Part shown: positions 54,352 through 62,923 of the stretch, piece after piece
Position numbering within the stretch: position 1 is the stretch's first letter
Layout of the letters: each line of letters starts with the position of its first letter
From: Bacilli bacterium
GTDB lineage: Bacteria; Bacillota_I; Bacilli_A; RF39; UBA660
Length of the DNA: 64,000 bases
Assembly: GCA_017435465.1 (NCBI GenBank)
Contig: JAFSEX010000032.1
Location: forward strand, 28,297-92,296
Reading direction: 5' to 3'
Notes under the pieces: model-generated
Database searches by the model: none
The model's input: the letters and a program-made list of their open reading frames with translations, nothing else
What the model was told of the DNA's origin: nothing
Translations under genes and position numbers: made by a program

Positions 54352-55259
54352 TGAACAAAGAAAATATTTTTCCTTTAGCAATAGGAACTTATGGTTTAGG
54401 TGCTAGTAGAAGTGAATCCTGGGAAGAGAATGATAATGAACTAATTATAGACGAAGAAGAAATGAAAGCACTTATTTATTCTTATGAACAAGGACAAAAT
54501 TTTATTGAAACAAGTTATATTTATGCTGGTGGTCAAACTATGAGATTTATATCTGAATTTTTGAAAAGAGTAGATAGAACTAAATTGTTTGTAACTGTTA
54601 AAATTGAAAACTATATTGAAAAAGTTGAAGATATAGAAGAACAACTAGATAAATATTTAAATATACTTGGGATTGATTATGCAGATAGTATTTTACTTCA
54701 TACACCTAAAGTAAGCAAGATACCTTTGGAAGAAAGTTATAAAGAATTAAAAAGATTAGTTAGTATTGGTAAAAGTAGATATGTAAGTGCTAGTAATCTT
54801 AATATAGATCAGTTAAAAATGATAGTAGAAGAATTAGGTATAAAACTATTTAGTTTTGAGGGACTATATAATTTAGAGTGCAAACAAAATGAAGATGTTG
54901 GTATTTTAGATTATTGTAAAGAACACAATATATTATTTATAAACTATCAACCATTTAGAAGAAATAGAACTGCTAATCATAATTATCCTTTGTTAGTAGA
55001 ACTTGCTAATAAATATAATAAGACACAAAACCAAATTTTGTTAAATTATTATGTTAAAGAAAAAAATATTGTACCTATAACAAAAGCTAATAAAATGGAA
55101 CACATAAAATTAAATATAGAAGCATTAGGATTTGATATGGAACAACAAGACTATCAAAGATTAAATGATTTTAGATGTGAAGAATTTGATAAATTGGAAG
55201 TTGATTGGGAAGATGAAGGTGGAATACCAATTTATAAATTTGCTAATCAAGTTGAGTAA
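54351..55259 (+). CDS. Aldo/keto reductase
   Basis: 302 residues. IGTYGLGASRSES at the start, ETSYIYAGGQ (catalytic Tyr in YIYAGG), FVTVKIENY (Lys) and SILLHTPKVS (His) form the AKR active site, followed by the cofactor motif PITKANKMEHIKLN. NADPH-dependent reductase; substrate unknown. Start overlaps the previous stop by one base (TAATG). Confidence 0.9.
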   Translation: MNKENIFPLAIGTYGLGASRSESWEENDNELIIDEEEMKALIYSYEQGQNFIETSYIYAGGQTMRFISEFLKRVDRTKLFVTVKIENYIEKVEDIEEQLDKYLNILGIDYADSILLHTPKVSKIPLEESYKELKRLVSIGKSRYVSASNLNIDQLKMIVEELGIKLFSFEGLYNLECKQNEDVGILDYCKEHNILFINYQPFRRNRTANHNYPLLVELANKYNKTQNQILLNYYVKEKNIVPITKANKMEHIKLNIEALGFDMEQQDYQRLNDFRCEEFDKLEVDWEDEGGIPIYKFANQVE

Positions 55260-55270
55260 GGGGGCTAACT

Positions 55271-56389
55271 ATGGAAAGTTCTTTGGAATTTATTAGAAAT
55301 ATGTCAAAGTATTTTAGTAATTACGATAAAAATTTTGTTGATGGTTTTATTAAAATTATTCAAAAATTTTATGAATATTTAGTTAAAGAACAAATAATTA
55401 ATTCACCATCAGATATTGATAATTATATTGACAAATTTTACAATAAGATGATTAATGATACAGGAATATCACCTAATGAATCTATTAGGAAAGCATTAGC
55501 ATTTTTCTATTCATTGGGGTCAAAATATGAAGAAATGTCAGTTAATTTATTAAATGAAACTAAAATTACCAAAGGTGAAAATACGGATAGTCATGCCTAT
55601 AATATCAAATTGTCTGGTAATGAATATGATGATTCTGTTATAGTTCATGAAATAACTCATAGCATTGTTATGTCAGAGGAACAAATTAATCGACCTATTT
55701 ACATTGCAGTTCCAAAAGAAGAATATAGCCCAATATTTCATTTTATTAGTGAAATAAATTCATACATTTTTCAATTTTTATATTATGATTTTTGCGAAGC
55801 TAAAAGTGATGTTAAACGTGATAGACTTGATATGATGATGCATATGATGGTAATTTCCTCTTTAAAAAGTAATTTTGAAGTATTAGAAAAAGACAAAACT
55901 ATATTTGAAACATTAAGTTGCGGAAAAGCACAAGAACATATATCTGAAGTTATTAAGCATTTTGGATTTGATCCTTCAACAAATCAATATAATAGTCAAT
56001 ATGCTTTTTCAGAAAAAATGATATTAAGTTATTCTCATCCTTTTGGAATGATGGTTGCCTGTTATATATATCAAGAGATTTTGAAAAACCCTAACAATAT
56101 TAAAATGTGTTTAGGTCTTGAAAAAGCACAAGGAATGGTAGGAGAAGAAGAAACAACTTTAAGAATTCTAGAAAGTTTAGGTATTCCTTGCTTTAAAAAC
56201 GGAAAAATTTCACTAGATGATGAATGTGTTAATAAATTGTCAAATGCTTTAATAGAAACATTTGACATGTGTAAAAATAAAGAGAAAAAAAGTGATAATT
56301 CATTTTTGAATAAATATCCTATAGTTGATGATGTTTATATGGAACAAGTGAATGGATTATTTGATAAAACAATTCAGAAATTAAGGTAA
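55271..56389 (+). CDS. M3-like metallopeptidase (HExxH)
   Basis: 372 residues. VIVHEITHSI near residue 130 gives HExxH, and FISEINSYIFQF about 30 residues later gives the third ligand Glu, the arrangement of gluzincins such as the M3 oligoendopeptidase family, although the usual HExGH is HEITH here. A preceding Y-rich ALAFFYSLGSKY region also fits. No signal peptide, so it is cytoplasmic. Last gene of the cargo operon, followed by a terminator. Confidence 0.75.
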   Translation: MESSLEFIRNMSKYFSNYDKNFVDGFIKIIQKFYEYLVKEQIINSPSDIDNYIDKFYNKMINDTGISPNESIRKALAFFYSLGSKYEEMSVNLLNETKITKGENTDSHAYNIKLSGNEYDDSVIVHEITHSIVMSEEQINRPIYIAVPKEEYSPIFHFISEINSYIFQFLYYDFCEAKSDVKRDRLDMMMHMMVISSLKSNFEVLEKDKTIFETLSCGKAQEHISEVIKHFGFDPSTNQYNSQYAFSEKMILSYSHPFGMMVACYIYQEILKNPNNIKMCLGLEKAQGMVGEEETTLRILESLGIPCFKNGKISLDDECVNKLSNALIETFDMCKNKEKKSDNSFLNKYPIVDDVYMEQVNGLFDKTIQKLR

Positions 56390-56453
56390 ATCTGTTTCAT
56401 GTACATAATTTATATTCAATAACTTTTTTGTTAAAAAGGGATAATTTTAAATT

Positions 56454-56494
56454 AGACAACTTATTACGAATTAATATGTTGTCTTTTGTTTTTG
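56454..56494 (+). terminator. Terminator of the cargo operon
   Basis: AGACAAC (56454-56460), 17-base loop, GTTGTCT (56478-56484), then TTTGTTTTT. Confidence 0.75.
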
Positions 56495-56730
56495 TGTGAA
56501 AGAAAGGCTAGAAAAACGAAACAAAATGTTAACTATATGAAATTTGTTATTATACCGGTAATTGATTTTAGCACTTTAGATTTAAATTCTATTAATAAAT
56601 TAGTAATGGTATGAGATATTCTTTAACTATGAAAAGAAATAAATGAAGATATTCCACACATATTAGACATAGTTATGATGATATTATGATATACAATAAT
56701 TAAAAATATTAATTAAGTGGTAAGGATTTA
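56495..56730 (+). other. Gene-free interval with probable decayed coding remnants
   Basis: No full frame is visible. A short run (from ATG 56537) reads MKFVIIPVIDFSTLDLNSI and stops, and a second fragment around 56620-56700 looks coding-like with several stops. These may be remnants of an earlier element gene. No clear terminator or promoter after 56494. Confidence 0.4.
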
Positions 56731-56805
56731 ATGATAGATAACATATTTATACAAAATAAATATAAGATGAGTGCATATAAATTACTAGGGGTGGCTTATG
56801 AATAA
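56731..56805 (+). CDS. Candidate 24-residue ORF before the recombinase
   Basis: ATG 56731 with GGTAAGGA upstream; the peptide includes NKYKMSAYKLLGVAYE and ends in TAA that overlaps the next start (ATGAATAA). The YKMSAYKLL pattern recalls the C-terminal helices of short proteins found next to TnpX-type recombinases, but I cannot prove it. Its stop-start overlap suggests translational coupling with the 46-residue ORF. Confidence 0.35.
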   Translation: MIDNIFIQNKYKMSAYKLLGVAYE

Positions 56806-56938
56806 AGAATATAAAGTAAATAATATCTTTAATGATAATGGTGTGACCTTAAGTGAATTAATAAGCACTTTTTTAATATCTTTTCTAGATATAGAGTTCA
56901 ATTTTAAAAATAATACTGATATAATCTCAAACTTATAG
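56798..56938 (+). CDS. 46-residue ORF upstream of the serine recombinase
   Basis: ATG 56798, AGGGGTGG upstream, ends TAG 56936-56938. The sequence VNNIFNDNGVTLSELISTFLIS resembles the short helical proteins (FNxNGxTLxExI) commonly encoded directly before large serine recombinases in clostridial transposons and prophages. It is 12 bases before the recombinase gene and probably in its operon. A recombination directionality factor is conceivable but not shown. Confidence 0.65.
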   Translation: MNKEYKVNNIFNDNGVTLSELISTFLISFLDIEFNFKNNTDIISNL

Positions 56939-56950
56939 ATTGGAGTATTA

Positions 56951-58543
56951 ATGATAACAGAAACAACATATAAGGTAGGAATATATTTAAGATTATCTAG
57001 AGAAGATGAAAAATTAGGTGAGAGTGGAAGTATATCTACACAAAGGGATTTATTATTAAATTATATTAGGGATAACAATTTATTATTTGTTGATGAATAT
57101 GTAGATGATGGTGTGTCTGGGACAACTTTTGATAGAGTTGGATTTAATCGTATGATTAAAGATTGCGAAGAAAAAAAGATTAATATGATTATTACTAAAG
57201 ATACATCAAGACTAGGTAGAGATCATATTGAGTTTGGTTATTATGTAGAAAGGTATTTTCCAGAACACAATATTAGATATGTGGCAGTTAATGATGGAGT
57301 AGATACTTTTAATAGAAATAATTCGGCAAATGATATGTTAGTATTTAAAAGCGCTTTTAATGATATGTATGTTAAGGATATATCAAATAAGTTAAGAAGT
57401 TCTCTTTATACTAAAAAAAGAAATGGATTATTTGTAGGTGCTTATGCACCTTATGGATATAAGAAAAGTGAAGAGGACAAACATAAACTTGAAATAGATA
57501 CTGAAACATCAAATGTTGTTAAAAGAATATTTGATATGTTTATAAGTGGTAATAGTTTGAGTAAAATATGTGATATCTTAACTAATGAACATGTACCAAC
57601 ACCAAGTATGCAAAAGAATATGAAACTTGGACAAGATAATGTTCATTATGGAGTATGGGCAACTAGAACTGTTAATGATATTTTAAAAAATCCTACTTAT
57701 ATTGGAAATCTAACACAATGTAGACAAAGAAAAGTAAACTATAAATCTAAAAAACGTGTTCACAATGGAAAAAATGATTGGATTATAAAAAAAGGTGCGA
57801 TAGAACCTATTATTGATGAATATTCATTTGAACTAGCACAAGAGATGTTTAAAAGTAATAAGAATCGTAGTAAAAAGGGTAATGGTATAACTGATAAACT
57901 ATTACTTAGGGGATTAATCTATTGTAAGGAGTGTAAACATACAATAGGTTTTAGAGAACACAAACAAAAAACTATGAAGTATGGATTAGTTGTTAGAATA
58001 TATGGTAATTGTAATTATTGGGTAAAAAGAAAAAAACAAAATGTATGTACACCTCATTCAGTTAAATATCAAATTATAGAAGATTTAGTTTTAGAGAATT
58101 TAAGGGATATGGTCAAAAAATACTTGGATAAGAACAAATTGGAAAACATATTAAAAAATTCTAATCAACTAAAAAAGAAAAAAGATAATATTAAACAAGA
58201 AATATTTAGATTAGAGAATAATATTGGATCAGCAAATAGAAAAATTGATATTTGTTATAATGATAAATTAGAAGGTAATATAACTTTAGAGATGTATAAA
58301 AGAATATACAATAACCTAACTTTAGAAATAAATGAATATAAAGAAAAAAAGAAAGATTATGAAAAAATGTTATTTGATTTTGAAAATAATCAAATAAATA
58401 ACAATAATTATTATCTAGATAAGATTAAAGAATTTTTAGAAATGAGAAATCCATCTCGTGCATTAATTAGTTCACTGATTGATAGAATAGAGATTGACGA
58501 AGAAAAGAATATTGATATTTATTATAAGTTTAAACTCACCTGA
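56951..58543 (+). CDS. Large serine recombinase (TnpX/TndX-like)
   Basis: 530 residues. The N-terminal resolvase domain has YLRLSRED (nucleophile Ser16), SISTQRDLLLNYI and KDTSRLGRDHIEFGYYVE; the Recombinase domain covers about 165-270 (GAYAPYGY, NPTYIGNLTQ); a zinc ribbon with CKECKH and CNYWVKRKKQNVC lies at about 325-375; then a long coiled coil (390-480) and a C-terminal DRIEIDEEKNIDIYYKF beta strand. It catalyses attP x attB integration by a double-strand break with a 2-bp core. It is the integrase of this element, and its TGA stop shows standard coding. Confidence 0.97.
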   Translation: MITETTYKVGIYLRLSREDEKLGESGSISTQRDLLLNYIRDNNLLFVDEYVDDGVSGTTFDRVGFNRMIKDCEEKKINMIITKDTSRLGRDHIEFGYYVERYFPEHNIRYVAVNDGVDTFNRNNSANDMLVFKSAFNDMYVKDISNKLRSSLYTKKRNGLFVGAYAPYGYKKSEEDKHKLEIDTETSNVVKRIFDMFISGNSLSKICDILTNEHVPTPSMQKNMKLGQDNVHYGVWATRTVNDILKNPTYIGNLTQCRQRKVNYKSKKRVHNGKNDWIIKKGAIEPIIDEYSFELAQEMFKSNKNRSKKGNGITDKLLLRGLIYCKECKHTIGFREHKQKTMKYGLVVRIYGNCNYWVKRKKQNVCTPHSVKYQIIEDLVLENLRDMVKKYLDKNKLENILKNSNQLKKKKDNIKQEIFRLENNIGSANRKIDICYNDKLEGNITLEMYKRIYNNLTLEINEYKEKKKDYEKMLFDFENNQINNNNYYLDKIKEFLEMRNPSRALISSLIDRIEIDEEKNIDIYYKFKLT

Positions 58544-58576
58544 TATTATATTTTGAATTAAAATGAGCAAAAGTCA

Positions 58577-58605
58577 TTTACAAACAATTGTTCGCTTGAT
58601 ATAAT
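58577..58605 (+). promoter_or_regulatory. Promoter of the BRO gene with AACAATTGTT in the spacer
   Basis: TTTACA (58577-58582), spacer 17 containing the palindrome AACAATTGTT, TATAAT (58600-58605). The spacer dyad could be an autorepressor site. Confidence 0.65.
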
Positions 58606-58633
58606 TGGAATATGATGTTAGGAGATGTTAATT

Positions 58634-59488
58634 ATGAATCAAAATAAATTAAAAACTATTTCAAATCTATTTGAGGGTAATGAAATAAGAAGTATATGGG
58701 ATAGCGAAAAAGAAGATTACTACTTTAGTGTAGTAGATGTTATTGGAGCTTTAACTGGAAGTAATATACCCAAAAGATATTGGAGTGACCTAAAAAGAAA
58801 ATTAGAAGAAGAAGGAAGTGAACTGTACGAAAAAATCGTACGTTTGAAAATTAAAGCTAAAGATGGCAAATTAAGAGAAACAGATTCGTTGAATACTGAA
58901 GGAATATTTAGACTTATTGAATCAGTTCCTAGTCCTAAAGCTGAACCATTCAAATTATGGTTAGCAAAATTAGGAAGACAGGAAGTTGATAATGTGTTTG
59001 ACCCATCTAAAGGAATAGATAAGATGATAGATTATTATTTAGCTAAAGGATATACATTAAAATGGATTGAAGCAAGAATTAAAGCAATAATTGATAGAAA
59101 GAAATTGACCAACACTTGGAAAGAAAATGGTATAACTAATAATATGGATTATGCAATACTCACTAATGAGATATATAAAAGTTGGTCAGGTATGACTGCA
59201 GGGCAATATAAATCATATAAAAATATCAGGAAAGAAAATTTAAGAGATAATATGACTGATATAGAAGTAGTTTTAACTGATTTAGGTGAAATAGCAACAA
59301 AGGAACTTGCTAAAGAGCATAAACCTTATGGATTAGAACAAAATAAAATGATTGCTAAAATGGGAGGTAGTGCAGCAAAAGCAGCAAGAGATAATATTGA
59401 AAAGAATTTGGGAAAGTCAGTAATAACAAAAGATAATCAATTAAACTATAAATATATAGATGATAAAGAAAAATTAGAAAACAAATAA
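58634..59488 (+). CDS. BRO-N / phage antirepressor-like protein
   Basis: 284 residues. The BRO-N domain covers 1-110 (WDSEKEDYYFSVVDVIGALTG, KRYWSDLKRKLEEEGSELYE and LIESVPSPKAEPFKLWLAKLG; key residues YFSVVDV and SPKAEPFK). The second half (WSGMTAGQYKSYK, KENLRDNMTDIE and GKSVITKDN) is the accessory domain found in stand-alone members common on islands. ATG 58634 is used since GGAG 58621-58624 is 9 bases before it. It probably binds DNA near the element's right end, where a cluster of palindromes lies. Confidence 0.9.
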   Translation: MNQNKLKTISNLFEGNEIRSIWDSEKEDYYFSVVDVIGALTGSNIPKRYWSDLKRKLEEEGSELYEKIVRLKIKAKDGKLRETDSLNTEGIFRLIESVPSPKAEPFKLWLAKLGRQEVDNVFDPSKGIDKMIDYYLAKGYTLKWIEARIKAIIDRKKLTNTWKENGITNNMDYAILTNEIYKSWSGMTAGQYKSYKNIRKENLRDNMTDIEVVLTDLGEIATKELAKEHKPYGLEQNKMIAKMGGSAAKAARDNIEKNLGKSVITKDNQLNYKYIDDKEKLENK

Positions 59489-59510
59489 TTTAGATATAAA
59501 CGTTCAATTG

Positions 59511-59624
59511 GTTACAATTTGTAACGGTTTAAAGAATTATTAATGAAACTGTCACAATTTGTGACTAGTTGAATTCGGTTGGTTACAAATACTAACCAAC
59601 TGAAATGTCTAGTATTTCTAGACA
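59511..59624. repeat. Cluster of four palindromes near attR
   Basis: GTTACAATTTGTAAC (59511-59525), GTCACAATTTGTGAC (59551-59565), GTTGGTTA/TAACCAAC (59578-59585/59593-59600) and TGTCTAG/CTAGACA (59606-59612/59618-59624). The first two are related dyads (GTYACAATTTGTRAC). They lie between the BRO gene and the right attachment site. Likely binding sites for the recombinase, BRO protein or a regulator. Confidence 0.7.
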
Positions 59625-59651
59625 ATTATAAAATACCATAAAAAATTTAAA

Positions 59652-59669
59652 ACTTTTGTGTGTTACAGT
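59652..59669 (+). other. attR: right attP arm plus core GT
   Basis: ACTTTTGTGTGT (59652-59663), four bases TACA, GT core at 59668-59669. The arm is the exact reverse complement of the left arm 44061-44072. Downstream sequence is the rest of the lipoprotein gene. Confidence 0.85.
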
Positions 59670-60387
59670 TGTTACACCAGCACTAAACAAAAGTTTTAAA
59701 TTCCAAAGTGAATGGCCATATAATAATTCACAAATCTATTTGCTTCAATCACTTATAAATGATTTAAATAATGATAAAGATAAGACTTTTGAAGAACAAG
59801 ATGGAATGTATGTTTTAACTAGTAGAGTAAATTATCCAAATAATAATAATTTAGTAAATCAAATTATATATTTAGATAAAAACAAAAATTTTAAAGAAGT
59901 TCATGTATTAGATAAAAATGGTGTTCCACAAATAAAAATGAAATTTAATAAAATCGATATGAAAGCAACATTTGATAAAAAACATTTCGCATTAGATAAC
60001 AATTTAGAAAGTTCTAGTACAGAAGAAGAATATAAATCAGTTAGTAGTTTTGATTCAGCAATTTATCCAATGTATATGCCAACAGATACATATTTAACTA
60101 GTGAAGATACTGTTAGTAAAACAGATGGTGAAAGATTAATTCTAACTTTTGAAGGTCAAAAACCATTTATGTTAGTAGAAGAAACCGCATCGATCGCAGA
60201 AGAAAATGAAATAATACCTATGATTGGTGAGCCCGTTTTACTTACAGATACTGTTGCAGCATTATCAGATACATCAATAACTTGGATTAGTAATGGTGTT
60301 GAATATTATATAGTATCAGATGTGATGGAACAAGACGAATTAATTAGTGTTGCTAGATCACTTAGTGTAGGAGTAATTGAAAAATAA
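59656..60387 (+). pseudogene. C-terminal half of the GerS/LolA-like lipoprotein gene
   Basis: An open frame without a credible start; host sequence begins at 59668. VTPALNKSFKFQSEWPYNNS continues the NSDGVYV of the N-terminal half at 43776. The middle is the LolA/GerS beta domain (LLQSLINDLNND). The C-terminal 110 residues (ITWISNGVEYYIVSDVMEQDEL) look like a DUF4367-type domain. Rejoined across the GT core, the gene would encode 332 residues, the size of a full lipoprotein. It ends at a terminator. Confidence 0.88.
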
Positions 60388-60393
60388 AATTTT

Positions 60394-60421
60394 AAAAGAT
60401 ATCATTTGATTGATATCTTTT
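60394..60421. terminator. Bidirectional terminator
   Basis: AAAAGATATCA (60394-60404), loop TTTGAT, TGATATCTTTT (60411-60421). Serves both the lipoprotein gene and the convergent gene. Confidence 0.9.
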
Positions 60422-60875
60422 TTTCTAATTGTTTTGATTTATTATAATATTGTTTCCAAGATTCTTTTGGTAAATATTTTTTAACACTTTCTCCTTTGCA
60501 TTTTGCATCGATAAAAGCTTCTTTAGTATTAGGATCCATTGTCTCCATAAAATTATACCAAAAATTATACCATGTATTATATGATTCACTGCGCTCAATA
60601 TGAGAACCTTCTTTTGGTTCATTAAATTCTACACCAAATCTTTTTGTTTGGTATACTAAATATTCTAGTGCATATTGTGTTTCTTCTAAATCTTTAGGAT
60701 TAATATCAAATATATGATGATCGTGATTAGCCCAAAAAATTATTCCACCTCTATTTTCAATCATTTTCCATATATCTATTTCATCTAATGAATTGATTTC
60801 ATCTAGTCTATCTTTAGCCAGATTACCTGGATATATACCATAAATTTTTATTTTTTGATTTTCCAAAATTAACAT
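60402..60875 (-). CDS. Hypothetical protein
   Basis: 157 residues, soluble, rich in aromatic and acidic residues, with GGIIFWANHDHHIFDINP and YNTWYNFWYNFMETMD. The HDHH cluster could bind a metal but matches no motif I know. AGGAGATG precedes the start on the minus strand. It stands alone between two divergent/convergent neighbours. Unknown function. Confidence 0.6.
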   Translation of the reverse strand: MLILENQKIKIYGIYPGNLAKDRLDEINSLDEIDIWKMIENRGGIIFWANHDHHIFDINPKDLEETQYALEYLVYQTKRFGVEFNEPKEGSHIERSESYNTWYNFWYNFMETMDPNTKEAFIDAKCKGESVKKYLPKESWKQYYNKSKQLEKKISIK

Positions 60876-60951
60876 CTCCTTTTTTTCAATTATTATACCA
60901 TGTTTATTTTAAATGTAAACAAATTTAATCTTTAAAATTAAGTCGTTTTTC

Positions 60952-60981
60952 TTGATTTGGCTATTATTGGTGTGCTATAAT
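60952..60981 (+). promoter_or_regulatory. Promoter with extended -10
   Basis: TTGATT (60952-60957), spacer 18, TATAAT (60976-60981) with TG one base before the hexamer. Drives the gene at 60998. Confidence 0.65.
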
Positions 60982-60997
60982 CAAGTTGGTGATTAAA

Positions 60998-61510
60998 ATG
61001 GCAAAAGGAAAGAACAATAAAGAAATTAATACTAAAAAAAATAAAAAAGGGACAACATATATAGATGAATTAAAAAAATTAGGAATTATATCTGGAATTA
61101 TTGTATTAATAATTGGGATTTTATATTTAATTGTTGGAATTTTTATAACAAAAGATATTAAATGGTTTGATAAAGAAGATGAAATTACTGAAACTATTCA
61201 ATATAAAGAAATATTAGCTGGAGAAACATTTAATAAAAATAATGAAGAGTATTATGTGATTTTCGCCGATTCAACAGGTAATTATTATACTTTATATGAA
61301 ACAATTATTGATAATAATTCAGATAAAAAAATATATATAGTTGATACTGCTAATCCGTTAAATACACTATATATTTCTGATGAAACCAATTCTAATGTTC
61401 AACAAATTAGTGATTTAAAAGTAAAATCAGATACTTTAATTAAAATTCAAAATAAACAGAATGTATTATATATTGAAGGCAAAAATGAAATTATAAATCA
61501 GTTTAAATAA
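60998..61510 (+). CDS. Single-pass membrane protein, possibly thioredoxin-fold
   Basis: 170 residues. A Lys-rich cytoplasmic start, one transmembrane helix (GIISGIIVLIIGILYLIVGIF) around residues 30-50, then an outside domain with EYYVIFADSTGNYY, IYIVDTANP and LIKIQNKQNVLYIEG strands that resemble a thioredoxin-like fold without the CXXC (F-A-D-S instead). Such proteins are found as bacteriocin- or electron-transfer-related, but the missing cysteines argue against redox activity. ATG 60998 follows GGTGAT. Confidence 0.6.
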   Translation: MAKGKNNKEINTKKNKKGTTYIDELKKLGIISGIIVLIIGILYLIVGIFITKDIKWFDKEDEITETIQYKEILAGETFNKNNEEYYVIFADSTGNYYTLYETIIDNNSDKKIYIVDTANPLNTLYISDETNSNVQQISDLKVKSDTLIKIQNKQNVLYIEGKNEIINQFK

Positions 61511-61523
61511 TTTTACACATTAA

Positions 61524-61555
61524 AATAAAACCTAAACAAAAGGTTTTATTTTTTT
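61524..61555 (+). terminator. Intrinsic terminator
   Basis: AATAAAACCT (61524-61533), 7-base loop, AGGTTTTATT (61541-61550), T tail. Confidence 0.88.
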
Positions 61556-61600
61556 CGTAAAATGGTTCTAAATATTTTTTATTTGTGATATATTATAACA

Positions 61601-62845
61601 ATGGTGGTGAAACAAATAGTGGATAATAACGAAAAATTAATAGATAAAAAAAATATATTGAAGTCCAATTTTAAATTGGCAGAAGTTGTTGTAATTGTTT
61701 TGATAACAGCTGCAATAGGAATAATAATAGGTTATTCAGTAACAAATAGATTCTCGGATAAAACTACTGATAATTTAAATAGTAGCGACCAAAATCTAAA
61801 AGAATTTATTGATACTTATGAAGATATTACTACAAATTATTATAAAGAAATAGATAAAGACAAATTAATTAGTAGCGCAATTGATGGCATGTTATCAGAA
61901 TTAGATGATCCGTACTCAGTATACATGGATAAAGAAACAACTAGTGATTTTACTGATAGACTATATGGTAACTATGCCGGAATTGGTGCTGAAATATCCA
62001 TGAATGAAAATGCTGAAGTAATAATATATAGTACATTTTCTGGTTCACCTGCAGAGACTGCAGGATTAAAATTTGGGGATATAATCAGTAAGGTAGATGG
62101 AAAGAGTACAAAGGGTCTAACATCATCTGAAGTATCGCAATTAGTTAAAGGTATTGCTGGTACTAAAGTAAATATTACATATATTCGTGATGGAAAAGAA
62201 AATACTGTGGAAATAACTAGAGGTAGTATTATATTGGATTCTGTAACTTATAAAATAATGGAAACCAATAATCAAAAAATTGGATATATAAATATAAGTA
62301 TATTCGCAGCTAATACATACACTCAATTTAAAAACTGTATTGAAGAATTAGAAAAAACTGGAATTGATAAAATTATAATTGATGTTAGAAATAATTCTGG
62401 TGGATATTTAGATTCAGTTACTGATATGATGAATATTTTCTTAGAAAAAGATAAAATAATATATCAATTAGATGAAAAAGGTAATAAAAAACAAATTAAA
62501 GATACTACCAAAGAAAAAAAGAATTTAAATGTAATGGTACTAATAAATGAATATAGTGCATCAGCATCAGAAATTTTAGCATCAGCATTTCAAGAAAGTT
62601 ATGGGGCAACAATTGTTGGAATTAATTCATATGGAAAAGGTACAGTGCAACAAACTAAGGATTTAAGTAATGGCAGTATGTTAAAATATACTACTCAAAA
62701 ATGGTTAACACCTAAAGGTAATTGGATAAATGAAATTGGTGTCACCCCAGATGTAAAACAAGAACAATCTGAAGAATATTATATTAATCCAACTGATGAA
62801 AATGATTTGCAATTACAAAAAGCAATTGAAACATTTAATAAATAG
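61601..62845 (+). CDS. Carboxy-terminal processing protease (S41, CtpB-like)
   Basis: 414 residues. Membrane anchor around residues 27-48, then an N-terminal helical region, PDZ domain (about 120-200: AGIGAEISMN, SPAETAGLKFGDII), and the S41 catalytic core: DVRNNSGGYLDS, EYSASASEILASAFQ (catalytic Ser) and GKGTVQQ (Lys). In spore formers CtpB cleaves a SpoIVFA-type regulator. Start uncertain: ATG 61601 has no ribosome binding site, while GTG 61619 has GGTGGTGA 10 bases ahead. Confidence 0.94.
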   Translation: MVVKQIVDNNEKLIDKKNILKSNFKLAEVVVIVLITAAIGIIIGYSVTNRFSDKTTDNLNSSDQNLKEFIDTYEDITTNYYKEIDKDKLISSAIDGMLSELDDPYSVYMDKETTSDFTDRLYGNYAGIGAEISMNENAEVIIYSTFSGSPAETAGLKFGDIISKVDGKSTKGLTSSEVSQLVKGIAGTKVNITYIRDGKENTVEITRGSIILDSVTYKIMETNNQKIGYINISIFAANTYTQFKNCIEELEKTGIDKIIIDVRNNSGGYLDSVTDMMNIFLEKDKIIYQLDEKGNKKQIKDTTKEKKNLNVMVLINEYSASASEILASAFQESYGATIVGINSYGKGTVQQTKDLSNGSMLKYTTQKWLTPKGNWINEIGVTPDVKQEQSEEYYINPTDENDLQLQKAIETFNK

Positions 62846-62867
62846 ACCATATAATTGGTCTTTTATT
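62844..62867 (+). terminator. Intrinsic terminator overlapping the S41 stop
   Basis: AGACCA (62844-62849), loop, TGGTCT (62856-62861), then TTTATTTT. The stem begins inside the TAG. Confidence 0.75.
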
Positions 62868-62923
62868 TTGACTTTTTGTCAAAAAAGGTTATAATGGTAA
62901 TGTTAGAAACGAGGAACAAACAA

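Larger units (their letters stand above)
44055..59669 (+). mobile_element. 15.6-kb serine-recombinase integrative element
   Basis: The element lies between the two halves of one lipoprotein gene. The GT core occurs at 44055-44056 and 59668-59669, and joining the left flank to the right flank there rebuilds an uninterrupted frame (TAT GTT GTT ACA CCA). Inside each end, exactly four bases from the core, is a 12-bp inverted arm: ACACACAAAAGT at 44061-44072 and ACTTTTGTGTGT at 59652-59663. A large serine recombinase is 1.1 kb from the right end. Cargo: ASCH, Mn riboswitch, a 16-gene metabolic operon, two tiny ORFs, recombinase and a BRO protein. No conjugation or replication genes are seen, so it is likely mobilised in trans or by excision only. 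Confidence 0.9.
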
